Below are positions 14,001 to 26,900 of a stretch of DNA of 64,000 nucleotides, in pieces (positions within the stretch are counted from its first letter, which is position 1; each line of letters begins with the position of its first letter). The stretch is from the NCBI RefSeq assembly GCF_003945595.2, contig NW_024104504.1, positions 310,001 to 374,000 on the forward strand. The letters are read 5' to 3'. Source of the DNA: Pipra filicauda. Lineage: Eukaryota > Chordata > Aves > Passeriformes > Pipridae. The notes under the pieces were generated by a model, which made no database searches, was not told the origin of the DNA, and worked only from the letters and a program-made list of their open reading frames with translations. Both the position numbers and the translations under genes were made by a program.

Positions 14001-14671
14001 AGAACAAAATGGTCCACAAAGCTCAAGATGGAACATACAATGGTGAGGAAGATGGTAGCCAGAAGACCTCCAAAAGAATGAGCAAAGCATATTACAAACA
14101 AAAATAAAGGAATAAAATGTCTTCACTGGGACATCGTGATACAGAAAAGACAGGCGAACAAGCCTTTGAGGCTATGACTTACATATCCTGAGACTGTTCT
14201 TTGGCACTGAAAACACCAGCATGTAAAAGCTTATGCTGCTGTTATTAACTCTTTTGCTTTCTAAAACAATCAGGTCAGGATAAGGCACATCTGAATTGCC
14301 TACCAGGGATGGTCTCTGGTCTGCTCCGACAGCTGGACTGTACTCAGGAGCTGCTTGGAAGGGTCCCATTTGGTCTGGGCCAAAACCACATGAAGGACAA
14401 ATCTAACAATTCAACAATGTAGACAATTCAGTTCCAGTGGCTGGAAATATTCCTTGGAGCTGTTTTATTCAGGATAAATGTAGCCTGTGTTGTCATTAGA
14501 TATTTGCTATTGATAGTCAAGTTACATGGAAGATATTTCAATGACATGCTTATGAATGATGTTATAAAGCCTTAACATAAAAGACAGAAGCATTGAGCAG
14601 ATTTCACTTCTTATGGAGCAATAGCTATTTACAGAATACAATCAGGAAAAGACACTTGAAGCCTCTCCTAA
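8015..14671. other. Long AT-rich non-coding stretch
   Basis: No gene or confident repeat seen in 6.6 kb. Landmarks are a T16 run at 8889-8904 and a 20-bp tandem duplication at 10402-10440. There are many A-rich patches between 8800 and 9250. Open frames are short and unremarkable. Confidence 0.5.
10402..10440 (+). repeat. 20-bp tandem duplication, two units
   Basis: The string TGTGGACAAGAAGCCAA occurs twice with a 20-bp period. A simple local duplication. Confidence 0.85.
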
Positions 14672-15352
14672 TATCATCATTATCATCACTATCATCATGG
14701 TTAGGCTTCGCGAATGAAGATTTGGGAAAGGTTCTTTCCACATTTGTTACAAGCACGCTGGTGGCTAATAAGGCCAATATGAGACAGGCATGTCCGATTG
14801 CAAAAGGTATAGCAGAAAGACTCCTCAGGTGGTATATTCTGCAAGACACGATTCTTTCTGCGTTGTCTTTCCTCCTCAAGAGTGATCCTGCGTGCTTTCT
14901 CAAAAGCATCAGCAGTGTTACAGACGGTGTGTCTCCAGGCCTCCCGATTTGAGGCCAGAGTAGACCAGTTATGAAGATCAATATGGCCAAGGCTGAGATG
15001 TTGTTTCAGGGAGTCCTTGTATCTTTTCTGCTGGGCTCCTCTCTTGCGGCAGCCGGTGGCAAGTTCACCATAAAGCAAGATCTTAGGGAGGCGGTGGTCC
15101 ATCATTCTTGAGACGTGTTCTGCCCATCGCAGCTGTGTTCTCATCAACATGGCCTCAATACTTGTGACTGCTGCTTGTTCTAGAACAGACGTGTTAGTCA
15201 CATAGTCTGACCAGTGGATGTTTAGGATTGTACATAGGCAGCGTTGATGGAAGTGTTCTAGGAGTTGCAGGTGGTGGCGGTAGATGACCCACGATTCGGA
15301 ACCATATAAAAGAATAGCTAGCACTATGGTTTTGTATAAAATGCACAGAATA
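14672..15352 (-). mobile_element. RTE-clade LINE (AviRTE-like), 5'-truncated
   Basis: A 5'-truncated non-LTR retrotransposon lies on the minus strand. Its left (3') end is a short ATG/ATA microsatellite tail, seen on the plus strand as repeated ATC units at 14675-14698. It is joined directly to the stop codon of the reading frame, so there is essentially no 3' UTR. That layout is typical of RTE elements. The endonuclease and the catalytic part of the reverse transcriptase are missing; only the C-terminal domain remains. The right boundary is an estimate from where recognisable protein similarity ends. No convincing target duplication was found. Confidence 0.8.
14701..15352 (-). pseudogene. 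RTE ORF2 C-terminal fragment
   Basis: This is the uninterrupted C-terminal part of an RTE-type reverse transcriptase polyprotein, 207 codons from the first possible start (GTG at 15324). Recognisable sequence continues a few codons upstream to about 15352. Numbering from 15324, residues 5-12 are the LLYGSESW motif that follows the RT domain in RTE, CR1 and Jockey elements. Residues 22-50 hold the 'FHQRCLxxILxIxWxDxxTNxxVL' block, 67-71 WAEHV, and 126-131 NREAWR. Residues 171-192 form a finger-like Cys-x3-Cys-x12-His-x3-Cys motif with IGLISH inside it, as in the C-terminal fingers of many RTE proteins. The frame ends with TAA at 14701-14703. It lacks the endonuclease and the RT active site, so it cannot act alone. 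The intact frame suggests a fairly recent insertion. Confidence 0.8.
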
Positions 15353-16664
15353 AACCTTTCTGAGTTTGTTAAATTACACGATGAAAAAATAGTGTATTTT
15401 AGATAATATATTAACTAATTTATTATATTGATTATATAATTGAAATAACCAACTTTAATTTAGACATATGCATTTAAATCAACATATATTCTAAGCTGTA
15501 TGTTTTTAGAAACAAACAAACAAAAAAATTGCTTCAGAGCAATTACTTTAGGTATAAAGTGACACATTGACAGTAATATTACCAAACATAGCAAATATAC
15601 TAACATATCTGTGTTTACAGGTTAGTCTAAAGGTTTGTCAGACATGTCCAAAGTAAAATATATTAAGTACAATTTTATCAAATTATTAAAAAAAACTCTC
15701 TTAGACTTTTATTTATAAGAGAATTTATGTACCAAATGAAAAGCATCACAAGAGTTTCATCCAACTCTGAAACTCTTTTTTATTTATAAGGAAACTGCCA
15801 AGTTGATGAAAAAATCAAGAACATGAATCTGATAAAAGTAACACACAACATTGTAAAACACTGTCAGGAGGCCCTATATAAATAATAAACCCACAAAGCT
15901 AAAAAGGAAAAAAAGCAACTTGATTACTTGTGGAATGGTATTATAACCAGAAGATTTAATTAAAAAATTAATTGGTTGACCTTCTTACCTCCAGACAAAT
16001 AGGTCTAAATCTGGAAACTCCCACTCCTCTTATTGACTTTCCCCAGAACAAAACAAAACACCAACAAACCAAACAAACGAAAAAAACCCTAAAAAACCAA
16101 ATAAGGCCAAACTCAGTCGAAACCTGCTTCCATATAAATTTTTAATTCACTTCTTAGAAAAACAAATTATTTTGTGCATTTTATATAAAATATATGCAAG
16201 CAAACTTTCTTTCTGTTTACAGAGTAAAGATGAGAAACAAGTCCTTGGTCAAGTTGTGCTCTTGTGTTAAAGGACATGCAAAAATTCTGGTTTGACCTCT
16301 TTTAACTTCCAGAAAATAAATGGGACAGCACATGTTCAATCAAAGTGATTAAATTACCTGAGGCTTCCCCCTCAAATCTGCAGCTGCTAGCTGGAAGGCA
16401 GTGAAATGAGGTCATGAGGATGAACAAAATGACTTCCAGAGCTACAGAGGCACTCCTGGATGTTCCCCCACTGACAAAGTACTTGAGCTGGCAAATATCT
16501 CCTTTGGGTCAGATATTTTAATACTAGTTGATAAAATTTGTTTTGCCTGTAATAATCACAATTACTCTGGACATTTAAGTCCTGGTAGGAAGCAGGTCCT
16601 GGGTACAACAAATCTGCTGCACAAAAAAATGGAGAAGTCAAGGAGTTGAAGTTGGGAGAGAATC
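15353..16664. other. AT-rich non-coding DNA
   Basis: No gene seen. A-rich patches occur at about 15508-15530 and 16040-16110. Nothing that I recognise as a repeat family. Confidence 0.5.
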
Positions 16665-16828
16665 TCAGGAGTCTTGTGCTCAAATCAGCATCAGCCTTAA
16701 GATTAGCAAAGATTGCTATGGGCTTTATCCAGTCAGGAGAACCTCCAAGGATGGAGATTTCAGAGACCTCCAGGCAGACTATTCCTGTGCTTGACTATCT
16801 TCACAGTGAAAAGGTTTCTCCTATCCAT
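16665..16828 (-). mobile_element. Old CR1 LINE 3' UTR fragment
   Basis: The plus strand is the reverse complement of the CR1 3' region. It shows 'tcagccttaagattag', then 'gggctttatccagtcagg', then 'acctccaaggatggagattt'. These are followed by 'tcctgtgcttgactatc' and 'tcacagtgaaaaggtttct', all in the expected order. The tail at the left end is lost and the copy is diverged, so it is older than the CR1 at 60.2-62.4 kb. Confidence 0.8.
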
Positions 16829-19800
16829 ACATAATCACTGAAAAATACGCGGAGACAATCTTGCACCGTTTGCTTAGTAAACTAGTCTCAATAGTACACA
16901 TGCAGACAAACAGTGCATTGTGTGAACTGCACAAGTGGTGTGACATCACTTGTGGGTGGACTGTTGCTGTGCAGGCTCCATGTGCTCATGTCTTGACATC
17001 TTAGGTGTGAAAAAAATAATCTTTTGTCAAAAATTAAGAGTATTTGAAAATACATAAGCATACTTCATTCAGTGATCCAAGGTACCATTATCTGCAACTG
17101 TTAGTGTTGGTACCTTAACAAGATACCACTATGTCTATAAATGTATGGGAAAAGAAAATTAAATTTTGCTTCCACATAATAGGTCAACTCAATATAACGC
17201 AGCAACATGACGATGTGCAAGCCATCATGCCCTCTTTAGGGTTATGTAATGAAAACAGTAAACAACTCATCTACCAAATTAATTTAAGAATGAGAGGAGA
17301 TATTTCACTTTGTCAGATGTAAATACACAGGGATGTTGAGGCAGGATCCTAGTTGTCTTCAAAACTTACACTTGAAAGGAAGCTCGTAATTTTTCTAGCT
17401 ATTAAAAGTTACCCTTGTAAAGAGAGGCTAGGTGCTCAGTTGTAATTTTTAAGTTCTTTATAGATGACAGAAAGACCTTCTCAGCAACTAAATACTACTT
17501 CCAAGTCTTTTAGCATGTACTAAAACTTTTTATGATACAGCTTCTAAATTAGAGAAATTTGATCATGTACATGCTCAGGTTTCTTGCATCAGATTAGCTG
17601 ACAACAAAGAACCAATGACAACGAATTTGGTTATAAGCATAACTTTTATCTAAGAACACCCCAGGGCAAAGCAGAAGAAAAATGAAAAAGAATTGTAAAG
17701 ATAAAATCATGCTCAGTTAAGTGACTTCAAGTCTTGCTTTCAGGAATAAAATTATTACATCATGATGCAGTTGCTTTTTTTCTTCTTGTAAGAAAAATAA
17801 AAAAAAAATTTAAAACATTTGTAAATTCTGCAGAAATGTAAAAGTTTTGGGAGAAAAAAGAAAATCGTTTAACTGTCTGAGTGAGGAATGTCATGTAGTT
17901 AAATAATACTGGATTATGTGTTTCCATGCTTCAGAAATCTTTGTAAGAAATAGTAGAAGTAGCCTAACATTTAACCTTAAAATCCCAGTGTTTTGAATTT
18001 CTTTGGAACTTGTTCAATTTCCTTTGTCCATTTCTACATCGAACGGAAAAAAATATTTTTCTTCAGTAAACACACTTGGGCAGACTGTAGAAGCCATTAA
18101 ATATAATTTCTGCTAAGGCTGAGATTTAAATTAATTTTAATTATATGCATAAAGAGTTATGAACGGAAGTTCAGAAAAAAAAGATGTACTGAAATACCTT
18201 AAAACTGATAATATTCACCAGTTAATACTAAGTCAAAGCTAAAAATAATGGAGAGCAGTGAGAATTATTAGAGCTGTGGGTATTTATATGCAAGACAAAA
18301 AATTACATTCAGTGGTAAGAGCAATTGTGATTTTCTTCAGTATCCTTTAGAAAAAACATTTTTCCATAGTTAATATTGTTGTTGTTGAAAGATGGAACGA
18401 AGGAGCCCAAAATGAAGGTGGATTGATTATAATAAACCATTGCAAAAGGAAGAAAGTGGTATGGCTAGGGACTATTTTAATTTTCACGACAATACATGCA
18501 AAGTGATTACTTTCTTGTAGGTATCATTAAAGAACATTTGCAAAGGTTTTCTGAGTAGATCATTGATAGCTGAAAATACTTTTTTTAAAAGATCCATCAA
18601 CTTTATTGAAACTTTATTATATTATATGTCACCACTATGCTAAGCAGGGCAGGGGTAGCAACTGAACTGAAGAAGGATAAAGAAATTTTGTTCCCCATTC
18701 ATACCCATCTCCCCAGCTACAGAATTAGCACATGTTCATAGCACAGAACTCTATTTCCTATGAATTTCTGATGTTAGACCTTCCAGAATTCCAGCAAGTA
18801 GTGTTGTTCAAGGCCTCAGTACATTGGTTGCAGAAAACTATAGAGAAGGTAGAATACTATGTAAAACCATGAAATGCACTTTCTTATCCTTCACCTCTGC
18901 CCTAGGCTCACCACTGATCTGAGACGAAGCACAAAAGGAGGCCCATATTCCCCCACTTTATTAATTTCTAGGCTGAATCTAGACTTGTAACCCAGAGATA
19001 GTGCAATGTCCTGATATATAAAATATACTGAAACAAATCAACAAACTGAAAAATTCTGTAATTCGCATTATAAAATTTCCTTCAGGATCTGATTTTACCT
19101 ACTTTCCTCTTTGACATGCCCACGTAGAAGCTTTCAGAAAGGTAGGGAAGGCCATTTCTGTGCTAGCCTGCTATTAGGGGAAACTGGAAACAATATATAT
19201 TCTGGTGCTAAACCACCAGTAAAGTTCACTTAGAGAAATCAACAATCTAATGCAAGGTGAGCTGTAAAAAATATGTATTTCTCTCATATAGAAATTTCTT
19301 TTTTTTCCGTGTAGAAATAAATGACTGGACGAGAAAATAATGTGAAATATCTTACCTGGTGTGTCAGTTAAAAATCAGCTCTTCATTTCCAATCCACAGG
19401 GAATTTTTTTTTTCTTTCTCTATGCTGAATATTTTACAATTGTAAATCACCCAGTTACAAAGACAATGTCCCTAAAAATGCTAAGGCTGTGATTATTCAC
19501 TAATTTCAAATTGAGAAACGCATACCCAATTGCAATCTGGAAATCTTACTTTGTATTAAGGTACAAGTAAACTGTGTTAGGTCATGTTGCCCTGCTCTTG
19601 GCATTTAAAGGGAAATGGAGAACTTGTAATACATTTGAGTTACTGAACAAGGAATCAAAATCCCTGGTGATATCTAACTGCCCAGCAGGATCTCCTTACA
19701 AAGAGAAAAACAACAACAACAACAATCTTTAAAAATAACCACACTAATATAACCCACTTCAAAACTGGCATAGGCTAACAGAGTTTACCATGTTTTCAGT

Positions 19801-22800
19801 AGTATGACAGATTATGTGCATTTTCAAATTTGCATATATAGACACTGGTAAAGAGAGCCCAGAATTACAGACACTAAAGTAATAAGATTAAATTAAATAC
19901 CGTCAGATATAAACCCCCAAATCTATCACAAACCTCATACCTGTATTTTGAACAGAAGCAAATGCTGTATGGTTTATAAGGTAACTGGAATGGAATTCAT
20001 TATAACAAAACTAAATATCTGCAGCTGAGGTAATCACCCTAGGCACCTTTTGTAATGAATGAAAAACAATTTTATTTAGCATAAGATTCGTTGCTACTAA
20101 AAGAAGCCATTTAGAATAGACAAATGAATTATACCTTAAAATGGACACCTTTCTCTTAAATATAAAGGTTAACTGTCTCCAATGCAGATGTTTATCCTGT
20201 AAATGTCTAAAGCTAGGCAAGATGAATCCCAGCCAGAATGACTAGTTAAGACAACTATAAAAATCCACTATATTGAGAAGATTTGGTCTGAATACGCTTA
20301 GGTATACACAGTGGTGATTTTAAAAAAATTAGTCCTTTCACTTCTCCTTGAGAATGAATTTGTGCTACACAAACCTTTGACTAAGTGTCTTATGTGTCAG
20401 TGTTTTAAAACTGCTGAAGTTCCAAACTACCATCTAGCTTCCACTCTAAAATTGCAGTAAATTAAACAACAGTTCTTAAGTTGTCTCTAAGTGGCTATAA
20501 TTAAGTCTTCACTCCTAATAATGGTGCCCATTCCAAGGACAAATTCAATATGGTAAGAGGTGTAGGAAGGGAGAATTATAACAAAAAACCTGTGGCTTGG
20601 CATACAGCCAAGTGTAAAGGGCATACATTAGCACTTCTACAGTTTCTCCAGGAGTTGCTGGAAAAGAATCAGTCTGGAGTGGATACAGATGAAACACAGT
20701 AAAAGACACAATCACCTTTTCTAATTCCTCCACATACCTTCATCTACTTTTCATCTTGTAAATACATGTTTATTTTGTCAGAGGAAGCTTAACCAAATTC
20801 TATTTTATATACTTCATTCTCAAGCAAGGTATAGCCATGCTAGTAGATGAAAGGTAGTCAGTATTAGGGTGTGAGTCCAAATTAAGTTATTAACATATTC
20901 CCTGAGATTCTTCTACTTTTCTTGGAAGCTTTTAGCCTTAACCCTTGTCAGATAATTTGCAGGAATCCTCAAAGACTCCTCTTGCTAACGTGTTCAGGTT
21001 AACAACAGATGATAACAATGAATAGGACAGTGAGTTTTAACAGTATGTGTGAATGGAATATACTATTCTGAGAAAATGTGCCCCCAAACCAAAGACCCCT
21101 AAAGAGAAAATTACCAATGACAAGCTTTGCATGAAATTGCCATCACTTAGATTAAACAAAACAGATAATTACCAAGGGGCTTTCGAGAAAAGGAGTCAAT
21201 TTGACAAGAAGAATAAGGAAGCATGACATTTTGTGATGGGGGAGATACCTTGGAACAGAAAAGTGGTAACAGAGCAGCACTCCAACTCCAATATGACACT
21301 GCCTCAAGTCATCCCACCACCATCCTGACCTCCTTCTGGGTCTAATGGGGTCTCTGCCTCATGTGACAGCATAGGCAGCTGTACTCTGGCTAGAGGGATG
21401 ACTCTGCAAGGGTGCCACATGCTAGGAACTACAGCTTGGAGTACCTGTTTGAGCCCAGTGGACCTTTTGCATCAGAAGTGGGTTGTAGGGAGAAGCATGG
21501 GTACAGGTCACAGGTAAATCTAGCACACTTGCAATCCCACCAGACACAAGTTTGGGTGTGCACATAAACGTGTAGTTGTCCGTGTGCAGTTAGAGCTTCC
21601 TGGATTATTGGAGGGCAGTTAGAAATGTGTAGGGGTACACTCACATTTTGCAGGTGTACAGTATTATACTTTATCTGTTGTACTGCTGATATTGATCCCA
21701 AATGTACAGCTGACCAACTGGCCTATTAATTACACACAATTCAAAACTCAGTAAACCCCTTTGAATCTGATTTGGTTTAACCCAAGTGAGCTGATTAGTT
21801 CTTCCCTACCCATATTTGTCGCATTTCCAATTTAGCATAACTAAAGCTATGATAAAAACCTCTATATAATTCCCACCCATCACCTTTCCTAACTTATGTA
21901 AGGTCACACAATACTAAGGATTTGTAAACTAGATAATATCTTAGATCACCTACTTGAAGCTTTCTGGAGATTTTAGTTAGAAAACAGTTCAAAAATCTTC
22001 CAAAAAACTGAGAGAACTTCTATTGGACAGCAGTATTGAACAAGTGATAAACCAATTCAATTTTCTCAGTACTGAAGTAGGCAAATATTTTTTTGTTTAT
22101 ATGTACACTTTAAGGTACATTGTTCTCCCTGAAAGGCTGGCAATAAAAGGAACACATATGATAGTAAAAGTTATTGACATGGAAGTCAAATTATGGTCTA
22201 ACAATGAGGTTCCTTAGCTTCATTTTGAGTTAACTGAGGGTTTTTGAGGTAAAATAATCTTTTTTTTTTTCTTTCTTTCCTATATGATCCTTGTACTTAC
22301 ATTTTTGCAGAACTTAATAGCAACTGTGGTGGTGATTTTTAAGATGGTTTCTCATCTAAGTTAAGTTATGCTTGATTTTATGGAATAATTAGGATTTTAA
22401 TGATAAAAAGTGGTATCAAATATAAAAGTAATAAAATATGTTATTACTCTATTTTTAAAAAATCTATGAAATATATATGCAAAAAGATTGTTTTTTTCTT
22501 TCATCAGTTTCAAAACCAAAATTCTCCTCCCAAAACTTCCTATCTAATATAAAAAAAAATAATACAGTTGCTTCAGATACAAATTTATGACACAATTAGC
22601 TGGTTCATTGATATCATGCAGGTTTAAATATTTCAAAACTTCAAAATTTTCCTTTTAAAAAGTATTGTTAATTTTCTAAACTTTTTTTCACCATAGAAGA
22701 TTCTGCTAAAATCAGTTTGATGTGGATAAAAACGTTTTAGCTGAAATGTCAGATTGTGAATTTGGCTTCTTTCCTTTTGCAAGCAGAAGGTAGAGAAATA

Positions 22801-22845
22801 TAAAGTTATATAAAATGATTATTTCTTTTTTTTTTTCATATACAG
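16829..22845. other. Long AT-rich non-coding stretch
   Basis: No gene or confident interspersed repeat found in 6 kb. Minor items are a (CAA)n patch at about 19710-19725 and a somewhat less AT-rich section at 21250-21560. The open frames here are all under 95 codons and show no motif. Confidence 0.5.
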
Positions 22846-23956
22846 GCATTTGCCAGTGCTTAGATGCTATGGGGAACAACGGCAATGTAATTTTGGACAA
22901 TGTTTGTCCTAAACGTCTGCCAATTTATCCCACTATATCTGACATTGTGGCCAGAGAGTTTATTCTGAATGCAGAAGTCAGTCTTCAGATTTGGCCAGCT
23001 CATCTTTCAGGTGAATTAATCCCTGCACTGGGCAGTACATGGAGCAGTAATTGATCCTTTCCATAACTTCTGCCTTGAAACATTTTGCAGTTTTTTACTT
23101 CCTAGAACTACTGTATGTCTTGGAGGTGAAAGTAAGTACTGTTAAGGTAGAAGCTGAGTGAGTAGATATACAGCAGCCAGTTCAAGGGTCGTTATGTGAA
23201 TGCAGTTTTGGTATTTATTTTAACTAGTTTTAAAAGCAAACAGTTGTTTTTTTTTTTTTTTAAATGAAGTAGATGACTAGAAAGACTAGGTAAATACTTT
23301 AGGAGAGGGTGAGTAGAGTCACTGCAGTGTAATCAGAGAAAGACTATCTAAAACCAGAGAAGCTGCTGTGTTATTTCAGTCCCTTTTCTTCTACTAGCTA
23401 TTTTCAAGCCTGCATTTGGTTTTCTAACACTAATTGGAGTATTGACTGACCATGTAAATGCTTGCCCTCATTGTTCTACTCTAACAAATTAACTAGTGAG
23501 TGCCTCCAGTTATCTAAATAAGGTGCTGATTGATCTTGTGGAAATAATTAATCAAGCCAGACCTGATATGATCTCCAGCCATGTCAGAACTTTCTTTTCT
23601 CATTATGCTTACCTAGTGCAGAATTTAAATTTACAGCCTGTGGCAAAAGGTAATGTTTTTGAGAGGTTTCTACAAGTCAAATTAGAAGGAGGAAGTCAGA
23701 TTTCAATTGTAATAAGACTTTAAATGAGTGCAATTACACTTTAGTTCAAACAGTCTTGTTTCAAATATTGTTCTGCCTGTCTGGCAGCATTTAATAGAAG
23801 CCAACATCGAGTTTAGAGCACTGGGGAATAATATGCCAACTTTCCTACTTGAATCAGTGGAAGCAGGGTCCTTAGTGGACAGGTACTTAAATGCATGTAT
23901 TGCAGAAACTGAAATGCTGTTACAACTATATTTCTCCTTAACGACAAGTAGACATA
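22846..23956 (+). other. Three coding-like blocks in compatible splice phase
   Basis: Three open blocks lie close together: 22846-23010 (165 bp), 23497-23649 (153 bp) and 23798-23956 (159 bp). Each is a multiple of three. Each is bounded by AG before and GT after, and all three fit as phase 1-1 exons. Block 1 has a strong acceptor (a long T run then CATATACAG) and a good donor (TCAG/GTGAAT). Block 2 has a weak acceptor and donor AAAG/GTAATG. Block 3 has acceptor TTTAATAG and donor ACATA/GTAAGC. Conceptual introns are 486 and 148 bp. The joined frame would add about 159 residues with ordinary protein composition, but I recognise no family or domain. No start, stop or polyadenylation signal was located. 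It may be part of an unknown gene, a decayed gene, or chance. Confidence 0.2.
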
Positions 23957-26900
23957 GTAAGCAATACAATGTCTTTTGCTGCAACAACTCATTTATCATG
24001 AACAAGCTTACTGTCCTTCACCCTTTACCCTCCCCACATACACACACTTAAAAAAGGAAAAAGATCTTTTTAACTGAAAAAGCAGGAGCAGCTGACACTA
24101 TAACTTTGTTCAGCAAAGCACAGTACACTCTTAGTGATCATAAAACGTCCCCAGATGTCTGCACAGTATCTTAAATAGGAAAAGCACTGCAGAAGTGATC
24201 TTTTAAATCATCAAATCCAGACTACTGCACTGACAAATGGGCACTACTTGCTAGTCTTTCCTGACATACTGTCTCAGTCCTGGCCGGCACTTCAGCACAG
24301 ATGTTCTCACAGAGAACTGGAATTACCTAGCTTCTCCTCTTGACACACTAGCAATGACACAAGAGGAGAAAGCTTTTAACGAAGTGTCATAATCTTATGA
24401 CAACACAAGGAGGCTAAGAGCTAACCCAGCTACTCCCACAGTGTAGAAGCATGCCTTCTTTCTCCAGCACTTATACTAGAAGCCTAAAGGCTCAAGATCC
24501 TAACCTAGACTAACATTAGAGACTTGCCCAAACAGCACAGAATTTCTGCTACACCCAGAAACACACCACCACCAATGAAAATGAAACGAAAAAACAACAT
24601 TGCTTTCATAATTAAGAATAGTTTCTAAATGTGCATACTTCAGCAAGTATGCACAATTCCCTTGGATAAGCTTGGTTGTGAATCCAGACCCTAGAGCATT
24701 TTCTGTTTCAGAGGTGGCAGAAACAAAGGCTGTTTTAAGTGCATATGAATCAGCTTTAAGCTGATTTTTGCATTGTTAAAATAGCACAATTCACAGCTTT
24801 CCTCCAGCCTACAACAGAAAATTTATGCTTTTACTCTTTGAATGCAGAAAGCATGTATTTGTAGTAAGGAGGAAAGAGCTGGATTCTGCACATTCGGATA
24901 TATTCCTACGTGAATATATCTGCAAAATGTTCGGCATTAAAACATAATTACAACAAGGAATTGTCACACAGAGTATTTGAAAGCAATGCACTTAGTTTGC
25001 AATAATATATCTTTAATTGCCCTCTCAGATCTTCACCAAAAGGAACAGAACACAAATCTGCATCATTGCCCAACTGGGAAAATAAATGGTCATCTTGTTT
25101 CGCTCATAAATGAGTACTGTTGGCAGTGAACCATTATGAGGATATTTATTACCTTATTTCCAGTGGTAGACCATTATCAAATGCTACCAGATGCTCATCT
25201 CAATTGTCAGTATCATATTTGAAGACTAATGATGCCAGCTAGCTTTCTACATAACAGAAAAATAGAGTTTCTTCACCTCAAAGCTGCCTATCCCAGTTTA
25301 CATTCAAGTTTTGCAAGCAGGTTCCTTTCCATCCTGAATGGACAATTTCTTCAAAATAGACCACAACTGACTGGAGGGTTTATTACCTACTGCAGAAGGC
25401 TGTCCTGGCAGTTCTCCATAGCTTAATTCCCAAGAGGAGATTATCTGAAATGCAACCCCACTGGTTAGACTAGCAGTATAGAGTTCCTTATTAATGTATT
25501 ATTTTATATTTTAATTGTGGTACAGAATTTTAATCAAGTAAGTATGTTTAAGGAGAATTAGTAAACAAACAAAAACTCTTAGAAAAGAGTATAAAAATAT
25601 GTGTTTATTTAAAACAAACATTCTGAACACAGCATATCTACTTTTATATACATACATATATATAATATAGGCAAGACTTTCAATGTTACAGTCTTAACTT
25701 ATGGCTCAGAATTTAGAAGAGCTAATCAGTTTTGGCTTCTGTTTGCAGTTTGACTGGTATTTTAAACCAGGCTTGGGTAAAGTAAAAATGCCTAGCACCT
25801 TTGAAAGCCATGCAGTACATAGCTGTGTTGATGTAAGTGGATCAAGCCATGAGTCAGAACGTTGAATGACCATTTGGTATCATAAATAATTAAAGGAATA
25901 TCATGAAATAATTTATTACAAATGGATTTTTAAAAGTGAATCACTAAGTGCATATGAGTTCCTTGCTAGAAGATCTCACTATTTCAATCACTGAATTCAA
26001 AAACCATTATTGAGATCCCACTGGGAGAGCAGAATAGGTACTTTCTGGATGGGCTGTTTATTTGCTTCCATGTCTATTCTTGCTGTGCAAGTGTTCCTTG
26101 CTCTATAGCAAATACGTAACTACTCAAAGGGTGGCTAGAAATAATGAGCTGAAAAGGTTTGTTAAACCTACATTTGAAATTGCAACTGCACTCTTCATCA
26201 GAGAACAAAACATTTTATCCACATTATAATAAAATTGAATTCACAATTCATTTACAGATGAAGCCTAAATCCAAGTCCACTAAGAGAGGCTTTAATAAAC
26301 ATGTTTCAAATTTGATCTTGAATTGCTGCACTTACATGGAGCATGTTCTTTTTAAATTCACAACTCCTGCTTCTGCCCAGGCACAAGACACCCTAGTGTC
26401 TCACTGCTCTTAGCAGCACCACAGTCCAGTACAGAGGGACTTCTACTTTAAGTAAAGCCCTGTTTGATAGCCTTGATCTTCATCATACTTTAATCAAGGG
26501 TTTGCCAGGACTTCTATTCTTGTCAGGGAATTACTACTCATAAAGAATCTTTCTGGGCTAAACAGTGCACTCAGTGTTTTAGAAGTGAAGATCATATATT
26601 TGTAGCATTAATTAAAATTAAAGTAACAAATAAAAATATTCAAGAATTTTGAAGATCTAATTGCTCTAAAGGATGAAGGTATGAGCAGTTCAAAACTTTA
26701 CCATTTTCCACAACAGAAACCTCAATTTTCAGCACATTCGTGATTTCTTTAAACTACTGCCACTGTTTATTTTAATAATTTTCCTGGATCCAGAAATTGC
26801 TGTCATCTCCCTTTTGTTATGGCAACAACATTTCAAGAACATCAGTGACAACAAGAACTTTCAGCTACAACCATGTTTCATTGCTGTCACAAGAAAAAGC

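Noticed and set aside
14625..14990. Open frames of 119-121 codons on both strands
   Set aside because: Both overlap the RTE C-terminal frame in other reading frames; only the 207-codon minus-strand frame shows family motifs.
14631..15352. ACAGAATA at 14631-14638 and 15345-15352 as the target duplication of the RTE
   Set aside because: The left copy lies about 35 bp outside the microsatellite tail and an 8-bp AT-rich match is easily chance.
24200..24560. Possible further old CR1 3' end
   Set aside because: Only about 25 bp resemble the CR1 block; the rest does not follow the expected order.
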